Shown: piece by piece, positions 35,601-47,600 of the stretch
How positions within the stretch are numbered: the stretch's first letter is position 1
Layout of the letters: each line of letters begins with the position of its first letter
NCBI GenBank assembly: GCA_023374045.1
Contig: CM041776.1
Coordinates: forward strand, 316,498,722-316,562,721
DNA: 64,000 nt
Source of the DNA: Limonium bicolor
Taxonomy: Eukaryota > Streptophyta > Magnoliopsida > Caryophyllales > Plumbaginaceae
Direction: 5' to 3'
Translations under genes and position numbers: made by a program
The notes under the pieces: model-generated
Databases searched by the model: none
The model's input: the letters and a program-made list of their open reading frames with translations, nothing else
Told to the model about the DNA's origin: nothing

Positions 35601-38600
35601 CCAAGGTGATCCAATCTTACCATTTTTGTTTGTACTAGCTGCTGAAGCTTTTAATGTGTTGATCAGAATGGCAAAGGAGGAAGGGGTAATAAAAAGAATT
35701 GATGTGGAGGACCATTTAGTCAATTTGACGCATTTACAATTTGCGGATGACACGATGCTCTTTTGCACTAGAGATGAGGACGAGATGATGGGAGTAAATG
35801 GGATCCTAATAGTGTTTGCTGAAATGTCAGGTCTTGAACTCAATATGAAAAAGACAGTTGCTTTTTGTGTGAATCTAAATATTGAGGAAGGGATGGTGAG
35901 GGGTGAAGAGAAATGAGAGGAATTGTGTGTCTATTATTGAGAGAATAGATACATATTTATACAAGGGGTTAGAATAATCTAGAGGGGAGATAAAGGAAAG
36001 AAATGGTTGGGTTTCCTGACTGTTGGAATACCCCACTACCTAGGAAACATCATAATTAAATAATCTGCCTAATAAGTGACTAATTACAAGGAAATACCAA
36101 TAGATAGAATACAAACAGATTAGGCAGCAGAATGCATCAATATTAATGGTGACTGTTCAACAAGGGGTATCTTGACTTGTGATGTGGGACAACTGTCGAC
36201 GATTTATCTAGGAGGTCAACTGGGTGTGAACCCACGACTTCAAACTACTTGGCAACCAGTGGTGGACAAAATACAAGGGAGACTAGCGGGGTGGAAAGGG
36301 AATGCACTCTCTAAGGCAAGAAGATTAGTTCCAATTAAGGTTGTCGTTCAGAGTATCCCTATCTACTACATGAATCTATTCAAGACGTCTAAAACAGTGC
36401 TGAGGAAAGTGGTATCACTGCAGAGAAACTTTTTCTGGAAGGGGGATGGAAAATGAATGGCAATGAAAGCTTGGAAAAAACTTCAAAAAGGGGGACTTGG
36501 CATTGGGGACTTGGAACTGAAAAACGTAGCCCTTGAGATGGTGGAGATGATTCATCTACAAGGAAGAGGCTCTTTGGAAGTGAGTTATATGTTCCATCTA
36601 TGGCATACCAAGGTCAGTCCTACCACCAGATAGGGGTGGAAAAACAATCCCTAGGGTGGAATCATCATACCACTTGTTCTTTGATTGCGGGGTATCTAGA
36701 AAAATATGGGGATTTTCTAAACTGGGGTGGAGGGGGGGGGGGGTGGGGGGGGGGGGGGGGGGGGGGGTATTGAGATGGTTCTGCCGGGAAGTGGTTATGC
36801 ATGCTACGAGGCATGGAGAGGGGCAGTGCATGGAAAAGGAGAAAAAAGTGTGGAATACATGTTTTTTCTATGCAGTATGGAATATAAGGAAGATGAGGAA
36901 CGAAATGGTGTTTGAAGGGAAGACACCGGTTTTTGATTTGGTAATGAGTTAAAAAGCTACACATTTGGAACTGGACAAAGGCTTGGTGGAGGGATTTTCC
37001 TATCCAATCATCTATGTCTTGTGGATCGAAAGGAATAGGAAGCTGTATCTGAAAAGAAGGAAGGACATTAGTATGGCATTGTGAATTGTTCATCGCGGGT
37101 TTAGTGTGTTTTTAGCTTGTCTAGAAGATAGGGTCTAAAACACCCTACTTTTGTATGTGTTATGAGCAATGAACATCATACTGAAATCAGTAGTTTGATG
37201 AAGAGTGCTCATTCTGCTCTAGGGGGTATATACTACATTTTCTTTTGTATGGTAGTCTAGTGGCTGATTTCAAGCAGATTTTTGGGATGTAAATGTATAA
37301 TGTAAGGCTATTGACCAATAGCTATCAAAAGAAAAAGGTAATTGCCAATCTCCATAACAGCATTTCAATATGTTCCATCAAAGACAATGATTATATCTAG
37401 CTAAGATTTACCATACAAGATGTAATTATGAATTTCTTCTTGTACTTGACAGTATTTTCTTTCTTTTTCGTTGCCCAAAGTCAGCTGGATGGTGATATTA
37501 TTGTGCTATATTTAACAGATCCAGACGGTGACAACTGACAATGGCTTACTTGAAGATGATGAACAAATTAACCAACCTTGATACGATCTTTTAAATACGT
37601 TTTTCCCCTGATCATGAATCCCTTACCAGCTGGAACACTCCAGCAATTTGTGTCAGTTTCATCCTTTCCTTGCCGGAATGACCCACAAAACTGGTTGGGA
37701 TGAATATGCATAGGAGGTTGGGTTGGGTCTAATTCTTTATTTGAATCTGGAGATGCAACATGGAAAGGGTGAGCGCTCCTTGCTTTTGATGCATATGTTA
37801 TCTCAATCAAAGTACAAGGCTACAAGCACACCATGCAGCAAGAGAAAACATAAGATGAACTAGACAGCTGAAGGGCATGGTTGAGGCCTTCAGAATTTCA
37901 CAGCAGGAAGTTAAAAACTGTGAGCATCAGTAAATAAACAGAATTTTAAGTACTTTTACAGGCAATGAGATGCTTTGTTTAGTTGCTTTGTCAGGAGATC
38001 TCCTGGCATCAAATACAAAAAAAAAGTGGCCTCGCTCAGCTTCACCTAATAAACAGTGGATCATACTTCTCCATTTAGTCCGTTCTCGGAGTTAATTTAA
38101 ATTCTTCTGGTCTTAAATCAGGAAAAAACAGACAGCTTCTGAAAATCAGGTTTTTGTTACTAGAAAATAGTGGCCGATGAAGCAGATTCAGCAAACTTCA
38201 AGTCAGCGTTTTCATGGAATTTCAAAGCAGAGAGTCTTTCAAGATTCAGTCAGATAAATTATTTGCAAACATAATTGATTTGTAACCGAGAAGTACCTGG
38301 GTTTCTTTTCAGTGCTAACCCCCCAGTTGCCTCTGAAGCTCTTTTTGGCTTCGCATTCTGGCGCTGAGATAGCAAAGGCATTCATTTTAAACAAGAAAAC
38401 TACAAGCGATTTAGATGACATCAATGTGATTCACAGAGGGAGATAAAGTACAAACCAGCCCATTAACATCAGATTCATCATCACTATTTTCATCAGCGGA
38501 TAATGAGTCCGCAGTGATTGCATCATAAAATTCATCGGCTATTTCTGCATCTTCATTGTCACTGTTGGAAACTCTGCTGTTCGAAATTTTTGAATCTATT

Positions 38601-41600
38601 ACTGTACTGTCGGTGGCGAGGGTTAATGATGGGTTGGCTCCAACATATTCTTTGACACCTGAATTGCCAATCAAATTCTCAATGATACTGACTACAATGA
38701 TTTGCTTTTGTCACAGAAAAGTTACCGATTAAGGTGCAGGTGTTTTCTGTGTGTTTATGAAATTAAGAACATTAGAATTCATCATCCTGAATGATTCATT
38801 TCAGAGATCAATTCCTAAATAAAGATTTAAATTTTGAAGGAAAGAATAAAAAAAAAAGAAGCTAGAAGAGAGGCCTGAGACGATCAGAGGTATTTTTGGA
38901 GGGAAGAAGCTGGCTATATCAATGTAAGGTGTTAATCATGTGACCAAATTATCTAGCTTTCCTATAATTAACTTCTTCAACATTGACCTCTTTTTTATTT
39001 CTTAGAACTGATGGTTATAAGCAACTGCTGCAAACAACCAATAATTATTTAGTCAATGGTTCGAGGATATCTTGACAGATTTGTATGACAGTAATGCAGT
39101 GAGTTAAAAATGAGACATATTGTTTTCTTTCCTTACACTCTTTCATTCCTTAGTGTAAGACATTGTATTCTGTCTTATTTCATTATTCTCTTCCTTTAAT
39201 GTATAACAATATTTCAACGAAGATAACAGATCATTCGTTCTAATAATCGTTGCAGGTCCCATTAATATGGTTGGTTTTTCATCATGCTTACACCAAACAG
39301 GTGAGGTGAGCACCGTCAGGATTTCAAGATTTCAAAGTATAGCAAAACAGCTTGAAATATGAATAGACACAAATAAAATCTTCGAATAACCAACCTGCCA
39401 CTTGGCATAAAAGCGCAAAAGGAACAGAGCATTCAAACTTTGAACTGTGGTTCTTCTTCCACTTGCACCAACTCGAATACTTGACCTCTAACATGTGTGT
39501 TAGTAAGCATTTTGGAGTTGAAGCAGACAATGTGATCAAACTTTTGACTTCCCAAGTAGAAGCTACATTTCAGATAACAAAGCAAAAATAAGTGCTTCCC
39601 TTAAATTGATCTGAAATTACATAGATCTTCAACGAAGAGAGATAAGATTGAACATAACTAGAACCTCAAAGTACGCAAGGAGATAAATCACTACTAAAGT
39701 TACTTAATATCACAAGAGTTTCACTACAAAAGAAATTCATGAACAAAGGGTACAACAATCTGGCCAGGCCCAGATGAGTCATCCTGGTATTTTATCACAC
39801 GGCCAAAATTTCTAGATGTGGCTTGTCTAAGGCATCATTCATCCAGAAGTTACGAAAGAACTAGAAGTGATCAAATGGGCAGGTGGGTCGGGTCCGGGCT
39901 AGGAAAGAATTTCCAGGGCCGGTTTCTTATTTTTCGGGCCAGGCCAGACCCGGTTTTTCCCCGGCTTTGCCACTATCCAGCCCGTACAGCCTATTTTTTC
40001 ATTTTTTAATAAATAATTAATAAAAATTTAAATAAATAACAAAATTCTAAATAAAAGTTTAAATAAATAATAAAATTCTATATAAACTATTAAATATTTA
40101 ATAAAAATTTATATAAAATATATATTTAAATTCGGGCCGGACGGGGCCTTATTCGGGCTTGAAATTTAGCCGGAGCCCAGTCTGATTTTCTATTCAAGCC
40201 TGCCTGAATTTTTTTCAAGACCGGTTTTTCGGGCATTTTTTGTGCCGGGTTGAGTTTGATCAGCTCTTGAAAGAACACAGGACTATTAGTCTCAAAATAA
40301 AAGAGTATGTATCTATACTTGACAGTATAAGTAAATTACGGCTTATCTTTGTACGTTGATAACCGGATCTGGGAGGCCTCTTCTTGTGCGTAGCTGGAAA
40401 CTGTAAAATTGCTGCATCCATAGAAAAAGTCACTGTATAAACCCTCCAAAAAGTACAACAGCAACAGTGGAAACAGCTCAGTTGAAGCTAGTGTAAAATA
40501 ACAAACAGCTAGTAAAACAAGAACCCAAATGAGTTTGGTTTTCTGTAGTAGTCTATAAGAGCAACCACAACAATTAGAGTGGAATCCACCCATAAAGTAT
40601 TATTATTTTATTCTCCTCTCTCACAACATTAGCTAAGAAACTCTCTCTCCTCAATCCTTAGCTAAGAAACTTTCTCTCATCTCTCTCCTCTATATAATCA
40701 TTTACCTTTTTTTTTACATATTGTAGAGTGGAATCCACTCTATTGTAGGTGCTCTAAACATACACCTACAATGGATTTTGTTGATTACTAGGAATGGATG
40801 AAGAAGCAGTGCAAAGGTTATCCTTTTCCGCAATATTGCTGATCACTATGAAAAAGGGCTGTTATAGTAGCAAGTCTTTTGATCATTTACTACAAATTCA
40901 AGCATATAGTGCCTATTACCCTTAATGAAGCATCAACCACAATCCAAACAAGCCTTCAAGTGCAAATCTTGCTTCAGAATTTAATGCTTAATGAAGCATA
41001 AACAACTCTTAAAAACTCCATATGGTAGATTTTTCTAACCCTATGTCAGTATCCAGTACGGTTTAATATGAGACAAATATAGCTTTTGTAGTACCATAAG
41101 TTCTGAAACATCTAACAGCCAACTGCAGGCTACAATAAACTACGGATATCAGATTTGAAAGGAGTTTACTTACTGTATGTCCCATCTTGCCCATGAAACC
41201 ACTGTCTTGAAAATACAAAATCTCTCTTAGAACTCCACCTGCAGTATGATTCAGCATGCCAACAGAATTCACTTTTGCTTTGCTCATGTGCGCGTTAAAC
41301 ATTTCAAACACGATAAAACTTTATCTATCAGAAATTCGAATTCAAGAAAGAGAGTACAAAGTCCAGCAAAAAGAGAATCTGGTAGATTCATATTGAACAC
41401 AGCAATCTGAGATCGCAGAACACAATGAACAATCCCACCAGAGGATTGTTCCCCAGGCCAGCCCCTAGCCTGCTCTAAGCACTTAACTAACTTTATAACG
41501 TAAAGACCCATTAATAATAAATAGCTTGCAACTAGAGATTGAATGGTGAAATGGGGTGTCACTAATCAAGACGCTTGTATCTTGGTGTAATGGAGAATAA

Positions 41601-44600
41601 AAGTAAGCAAATCACTTATTTTTCTAAGAGTTTTTTTTAAAGACTATGGTTTAGAGTCTAGAGATTTTCTGGGGACATTAGACCCCCTCTTTACGAAGTT
41701 CAGAGAGTCGTAAATGGAAGAATCGTAGAACAAGTAGACTTAACGCTTTTGTGTTAATCACACTTGGACAATAAGTAAGAACGGAAAAGAACAATAGGAT
41801 TATTTAAAATCTCTTCTTGTACAGCACAAAGTGTGCTAATCTTATAGTTTAGAGGGCACTGTCTTTGCTTTCCTGGGTTGTACAGAAGTAACAGAACAAA
41901 GTTTTGGTGGTCTTCATTTAACCTTGACTACCACATAAAAAAATTTGCTACCGTAACACTATTAACAGTTGATCCGTCCTTGACAATCTCAACAGCTATA
42001 GTCAAATCTTTCCTACTCCTACCCTCATTTGTCCTTGTTAGAATAACCTGTAAAGACATGAGCCTCAACATCACGACATGCATGAACCTCCTATGGATTC
42101 ACATTCTTATTTTCATTGCGTTATGTATTAAGTAGCACTCCACTGAATTCTTTGCATATAAGAATTAAATTAATGCAGTCAATAAGGTATATCATGCATT
42201 CTTGGCTACAAGTAATAACGTCGCCCTGACAAAAAAAGGGAAAAACCAGAGAATATGCGCAGACTAGATAGAGAAGTAGAGAAAAGAAGAGGTAAGAAGT
42301 TAAAAGGAAAGACTATGAATATAGTAATATAGACTATGATATATCACATGAGTACTAAGATAATTGAATATCCACAATTTCAGGAAGTGAAGCATGATCC
42401 TTTCGCGGCAACTGAAAACAAAGGAGCAGCAATTGACGTATAAAGAAATTAAATTATCTACAACATTACCAGGGAAAATACTTTGGGTCATATGTCCCGT
42501 ATAAAACATCATAGTGTCCATCTAGAGATTCAACAAGCTCCAAGTGACCCATCAAAGTGTCCCATCTGCAAATTTAAGATTAGTGCAGGATATGTAGTAC
42601 CGGTTGCCTGTCGTGAAAGACTAAATACTATAGTCTGCCTTTAGTTAAAATCTTTGCAATAAATGAAAAAAAAAAGAGAAATTTTGGAGGAGCTTACAAC
42701 TAGTCAGTGTAATAGATGCTCTAACTTACTCATATCTTTTTGCAGGGTCAAGAGTCAATAGAACTTCAAAAACAGTATCAGCACTGGCATCAATGATCCC
42801 AACGGACTTTACAAGGACACCTTTACCAACCTATAAATGTATTGTGAAGCGAGTTCAAGGAAGAGTAAACATGCTAGGAGATAATAGGGAGAGAACTCTC
42901 TTGACAGTATTATTGTTATACAATGAAGCATTCTATTAGTACTATTTGGCCTAAACAAGTGAGCATTTACCTCAGATACGCCTAAATACCGAATGCATAA
43001 ATTTTGAATAGGATCAAAAAGAAGAAATTCTTGATTACCAATAAATCGGACATTTATCAATTCAACAGACTGACAAAGCCACAGTAAGTTAGTATTTTTA
43101 GTTTATTCTAAATCCACTCAGAGGTGTTACTAACACAATCAAAGTATTTTCTAAACGTAAAAAACTAAAAAGGATGATATGTACCTTAGATTCAGCAATA
43201 TCCTCAAACATCCTGATACCTGCGAAGCACCATGGCCAACAAGCATCGTAAATGTCAATCCATGATATAAAAAGAAGAAAAATACTGTTTCACAGGAAAA
43301 AGAAGTCCGATACAAATAATCTAAGACAAGAACCACTTGTAAAATGCAGAAACTGGCCAAAAAGAGATTGAAGATAAAAACACTAACTTACCACTCACTG
43401 TACAAACACATTTCCACCTATGCCCCTCAAATGCATCGTCATCTGCTTCTGTAGAGTCTTCTTGTCTATGATCAACAGGCCCTCCTGTTGCCTGTCGCAA
43501 GAGTGTCTCTGGCCCTAAAGTATATACCTTCTAACAAATGAGGTACTTATAGAGCTTAAAAATGTGCAAAATGTAGTTAACAATTAGATAAGCTGCATAA
43601 AGGCTATTGATTTCGCTACAGACATCCTCAGATTTAATTACGCCATTCTCTATACTCGTGTGTCGCTAATATATCTGCTTCACAAAACACACTCCATTCA
43701 GATAATGAATAAAAAAGGAGATAATCTAAAAGCTATGATCAAATGTCTATCTTAGTTCTGTATTGATAGGTAACGGTAGTAAAATGGCAGAGAATAGCAA
43801 CTTACAGTAGAGCTAGCACCAGCAAGGTACTAACACCCTCCCAAAATCCTCTCTCGAGGCCTATCTCATCCCAAAACTTCTCGATGCCTTATTCCTAAAG
43901 ATCTCCCTCCTCTATGTAGTAGTAAGCTATGATAATAGTGCTAGAATAATACTGACAGCAAACCAATGGATAAATGTCAGCTAGGACTAACAAACTCCTG
44001 CCACAGCAACCTCCTGCACGACTAACAAACTTATGCCGTACCAACCTTCTTCTTTTTCCTACTGTAAATGTGGCCAAAATTTATCATTCATAATAACGGT
44101 TTGAATATATCATTCATAAGGGCTTGGAAAGAAGCAGGAGCATTCTTTAACCCAAAGGGCATTACTAAAAACTCATAGTGCTCCTCATGGGTTCTAAAAG
44201 CTGTCTTCTCCACATCCTGCTCACACACCCTGATTTGATGATACCCCGATTTAAGATCTAGCTTAGAGAAGACTGTTGCATCATTAAGTTCATCCAGCAG
44301 CTCATCGATGGTTGGCAATGGAAATTTATCAGGAATAGTAATGTTATTCAAGGCCCTATAATCCACACAGAACCGCCAGTCACCAGTCTTCTTTTTTACC
44401 AATAGATTCGGACTAGAAAAGGGGCTAGTGCTCGGTCTAATAAATCCAGCAATCCTCAGCTCTTCTATGATGCATTCAATCTGGTCTTTCTGATAGTAAG
44501 GGTACCGATCGGGCGAATATTGAGTGGGGAAGCCCCTGGTTGAAGCGGGATATGGTGGTCATGGAAGCGCACCGGGGGAAGGGAATCTAGAGGGGAAAAA

Positions 44601-47600
44601 ACCTCCAAAAAGGAGTCCAAAACTGCTTGTAGGGCTGTAGCTTCTGGGGTATCCAAAACTGTTGCATTAAGACAATCCACCGTCTGCAGAGAGTCAGGGA
44701 AACACAGCCACCCATCACCACCGTCGTCCATCTCCATAAGAGCTTTCTGCACTGTTAGGCTGGACAATGAATGTGACGGATTGCCACATAACTGAACTTT
44801 CATTCCCAACCACCAAAAAGAGATAGTCAGCGCCTTCCAATTGATGGTGGTGTCACCCAATTTGATTAACCAGTCATTACCCAGAATGATATCCACACCA
44901 GAAATTGTAAAGGGTAAACAATCTACTGAAAATACTGCACCCTGAATGTCCAAACTCAAATTTCTACAAATTCAGATCCCGCTCTCAGTAGCACCGTTTT
45001 CAATTGTCACCCCAAACTGAGAAGTTTTATCAAACGGAAGTCCCCAATCCTTAACTAAACGTTCACTCACAAAGTTATGTGTAGCCCCACTATCCACCAA
45101 AATTAAGACTGGTCGACCCAGAAGCGTACTTGATAACTTCATTGCCTTTCAAACAGGTATGCCCATGAGTGACATGAGGGAGAGCTCTGCTGTAAAAATC
45201 TGAAATAGGGTGGCTGGTTTCACCATCAGGAGACAGTTCGTAAGCCACCTCTTCGCCATCCTTATTGTCAATCAGCAGCAGTTGAAGACCAGCCGTTTTG
45301 CATCTGTGGGTTGGCGCCCACTTCTCCCCACAACGATAGCACAACCTAAGGGAGCCCCGCCGCTGCATCTCAGTATATGGGATTCGCCGGAAGTTGGATG
45401 AGCGACCGGTGGAAGCTATGGAGGACGCAACACCCACCGCCGTTGTGTTGCCAGTAGAATTAGGGATTTTACTTTCCCTAATTTTTTCAGGCCGGTTCGA
45501 GTCATTTTCCCCAGCCGGTTTACTAGTAAGTGAACCGGTCCACCTGGAACCAACCGACTTAGTATGCCCCTTTTGACCGTTTAGGTCAACATCGTACCTC
45601 ACCCCTGTCGAAATCCAAGAATTCTTTTCCTCAATTTTTCTCGCCAACTGCATCATCTCTCTTAAGTTGCGCGACTCATACATTGAGAGCTCTGCGCAAA
45701 TCGCCCCTTGAGGCCGTTTTTGAATATCCCCCTCAATACCGAATCTGGAACTTCCTCTAAATGGGCGGAATAAAACTCAAATCTCCTTCTATACTCCTCC
45801 ACCGTGGAAGTTTGCTTCAGAGAGCATAGCAAGTCCATCTGATCTCCATTAATGGAGGATCCAAATCGTTCCAGGAGAGCACGTTGAAATTCTTCCCAGT
45901 CAAGCGTTCCAACGTGGTGGTTCATCCATTTGAACTAGTGGAGAGCATCCTCTTCCATACAAACACCTGCCACCTGCACCTTCTCAGCCACTGGAATCTT
46001 ATTCAAAGAGAAGTAGTGTTCGGCACGGTAAATCCAACCCTGGGGATCTTCGCCAGTAAAAATCAGCATATCCAACTTGCGAATTTGGAATTCCCTCCGA
46101 TTGAAGTTCTCGCCGGCGTCCTTTCCAGATGTTCCCGATCCTCGTTCTTCTCCATGGGAATCGCCTCGTTGCAGAATTTGAAGGATTGTCTGGATATCCT
46201 TTTGGACAGAGACAACCGTTACAGATAAGTTCTCAACCTTCTCTTCAATCTCACTAACTCTAGCATTCGTGGCTGGAGAATTTTCTTGAGACATTTCTTC
46301 TTTTCCACTTCGAGTCACTACCATACAACCGGCCCAAGACTTGCTCTGATACCAGATAATAGGTAACGGTAGTAAAATGGCAGAGAATAGCAACTTGTAG
46401 TTAGGGGTGAGCATTCAGTTTGGATATTTTGGATTTATCTAAAAACTGAATTAACCGATTTTATTTTTTAGATTTCTAACTGAATTGAAAATTTCGGTTA
46501 ACCGAATTATCCTAATTATAATTTGGTTTGGATTTGGTTTTGACTTTGTCTAATTCGGTTAACCGATTATTCAAAATTTTCTTTACAAAAGAATATTCTA
46601 TTTTCTAACTCTAGTCTTTAGTGACAAATAGTCAAACACAAACCCTAAATTTTGGTAAGTTCAAATCGAAACTAGCTAAAATTTGGATTTCAGTTTGGAT
46701 TTCGGATTTCACTTCAAAAAAAATTTGGATTTCGGATAATTTGGATAATGGTTAATTCGGTTTTGGTCTTAATTTAGATAATTTGGTTTTTAACCGAAAT
46801 AACCGAAATCCAATTTATTTTTTACAATATGGATTTCGGTTAACCGAATTATCCAAATGATCACCCCTACTTGTAGTAGAGCTAGCACCAGCAAGGTACT
46901 AACACCCTCCCAAAATCCTCTCTCGAGGCCTATCTCATCCCAAAACTTCTTGATGCCTTATTCCTGAAGATCTCCCTCCTCTATGTAGTAGTAAGCTATG
47001 ATACTAGTGCTAGAATAATACTGACAGCAAACCAATAGGTAAATGCCAGCTAGGACTAACAAACTCCTGCCACAGCAACCTCCCGCACGACTAACAAACT
47101 TATGCCATACCAACCTTCATTTATCTACTGGCCTGGGCCCATCATGTATTGCTTCTGTTTTTGTTTTATCTACCTGGCTGGTGTTGTACTAGCTGACTCT
47201 ACCGTACACCGGTTGTATCTTGCTACTTAGTTAGCCCCATGATAAAAAAAAGAAAAAGATAAAGAATAAAAAAACTCAAAAGTTAGCAATTTGTCGAAGA
47301 AGATAGCGAAACATCAAGTTTGCAGAATGTAACTACATTCCTTCCAAAACCAATCAGGCTATCATCAATATGCAATGGTTCACGAAGAAACATCAGCCGA
47401 TACAATCCACAGCCTTATCATTTAGAACATGAGATGCAACATTACCTTGGCCAATTTTTATCAGTTTCCTTAAGCCATGTGCATATTTCTTCACCCTGTG
47501 CCGATGCCCTTCAAGATTAATCCTTCAGGAAGCAAAAGAGAAATATAAAGAACAGTAAGCTGGTTGTAAGCAGTAAAAGAGAGAATACAAGAAAGCTGAG

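Larger units (their letters stand above)
34510..37085 (+). pseudogene. LINE ORF2 remnant (RT and zf-RVT)
   Basis: Visible in order: [21 protein letters not shown] block [20 protein letters not shown] and [42 protein letters not shown]; the catalytic FADDTMLF near 35740. After the solo LTR come [11 protein letters not shown] and the zf-RVT-like part with [10 protein letters not shown] near 36660-36690, then [17 protein letters not shown]. Several stops and shifts exist, including TAG near 35091. A homopolymer G run (36732-36767) sits in the last part. Confidence 0.85.
34492..37337 (+). mobile_element. L1-type LINE in intron 16 of the EDR2-like gene
   Basis: Flanked by an exact 14-bp target duplication gtaattgccaatct (34478-34491 and 37338-37351). 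This is a hallmark of target-primed insertion and sets both boundaries. The 3' end is short and A-rich (gctatcaaaagaaaaag). The copy is 5'-truncated: it starts in the region before the RT. Antisense to the host gene. A solo LTR (35904-36162) splits it. Confidence 0.9.
43764..47112 (-). mobile_element. Gypsy element, internally deleted, in intron 6 of the EDR2-like gene
   Basis: LTR copies are 43764-44043 (3' LTR) and 46357-47112 (5' LTR, lengthened by a 468-bp hAT MITE). They share long identical stretches such as tagagctagcaccagcaagg. The primer-binding site lies just inside the 5' LTR as gctctgatacca (46343-46354). On the - strand a purine tract (aggaaaaagaagaaggt) precedes the 3' LTR. The interior is only about 2.3 kb: gag, protease and the first part of RT. 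RNase H and integrase are missing, so a deletion joins RT directly to the 3' end. It has the same orientation as the host gene. No target duplication could be fixed. Confidence 0.88.

Noticed and set aside
36598..37093. Pro-rich - strand frames and Gly-rich + strand frames
   Set aside because: They are produced by the G homopolymer run in a LINE remnant.
42395..42420. Apparent exon after exon 10 of the EDR2-like gene (ttttcag acceptor)
   Set aside because: Its frame gives residues unlike the family and soon stops. Joining exon 10 to 41238 restores the [10 protein letters not shown] motif in phase.
42809..43060. 83-codon - strand frame as an independent gene
   Set aside because: Lies wholly between exons of the EDR2-like gene on the same strand. 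Only the sub-segment with splice signals is kept, as a possible cassette exon.
45210..45576. + strand frames of about 60 codons
   Set aside because: Shadows of the gypsy gag on the opposite strand.
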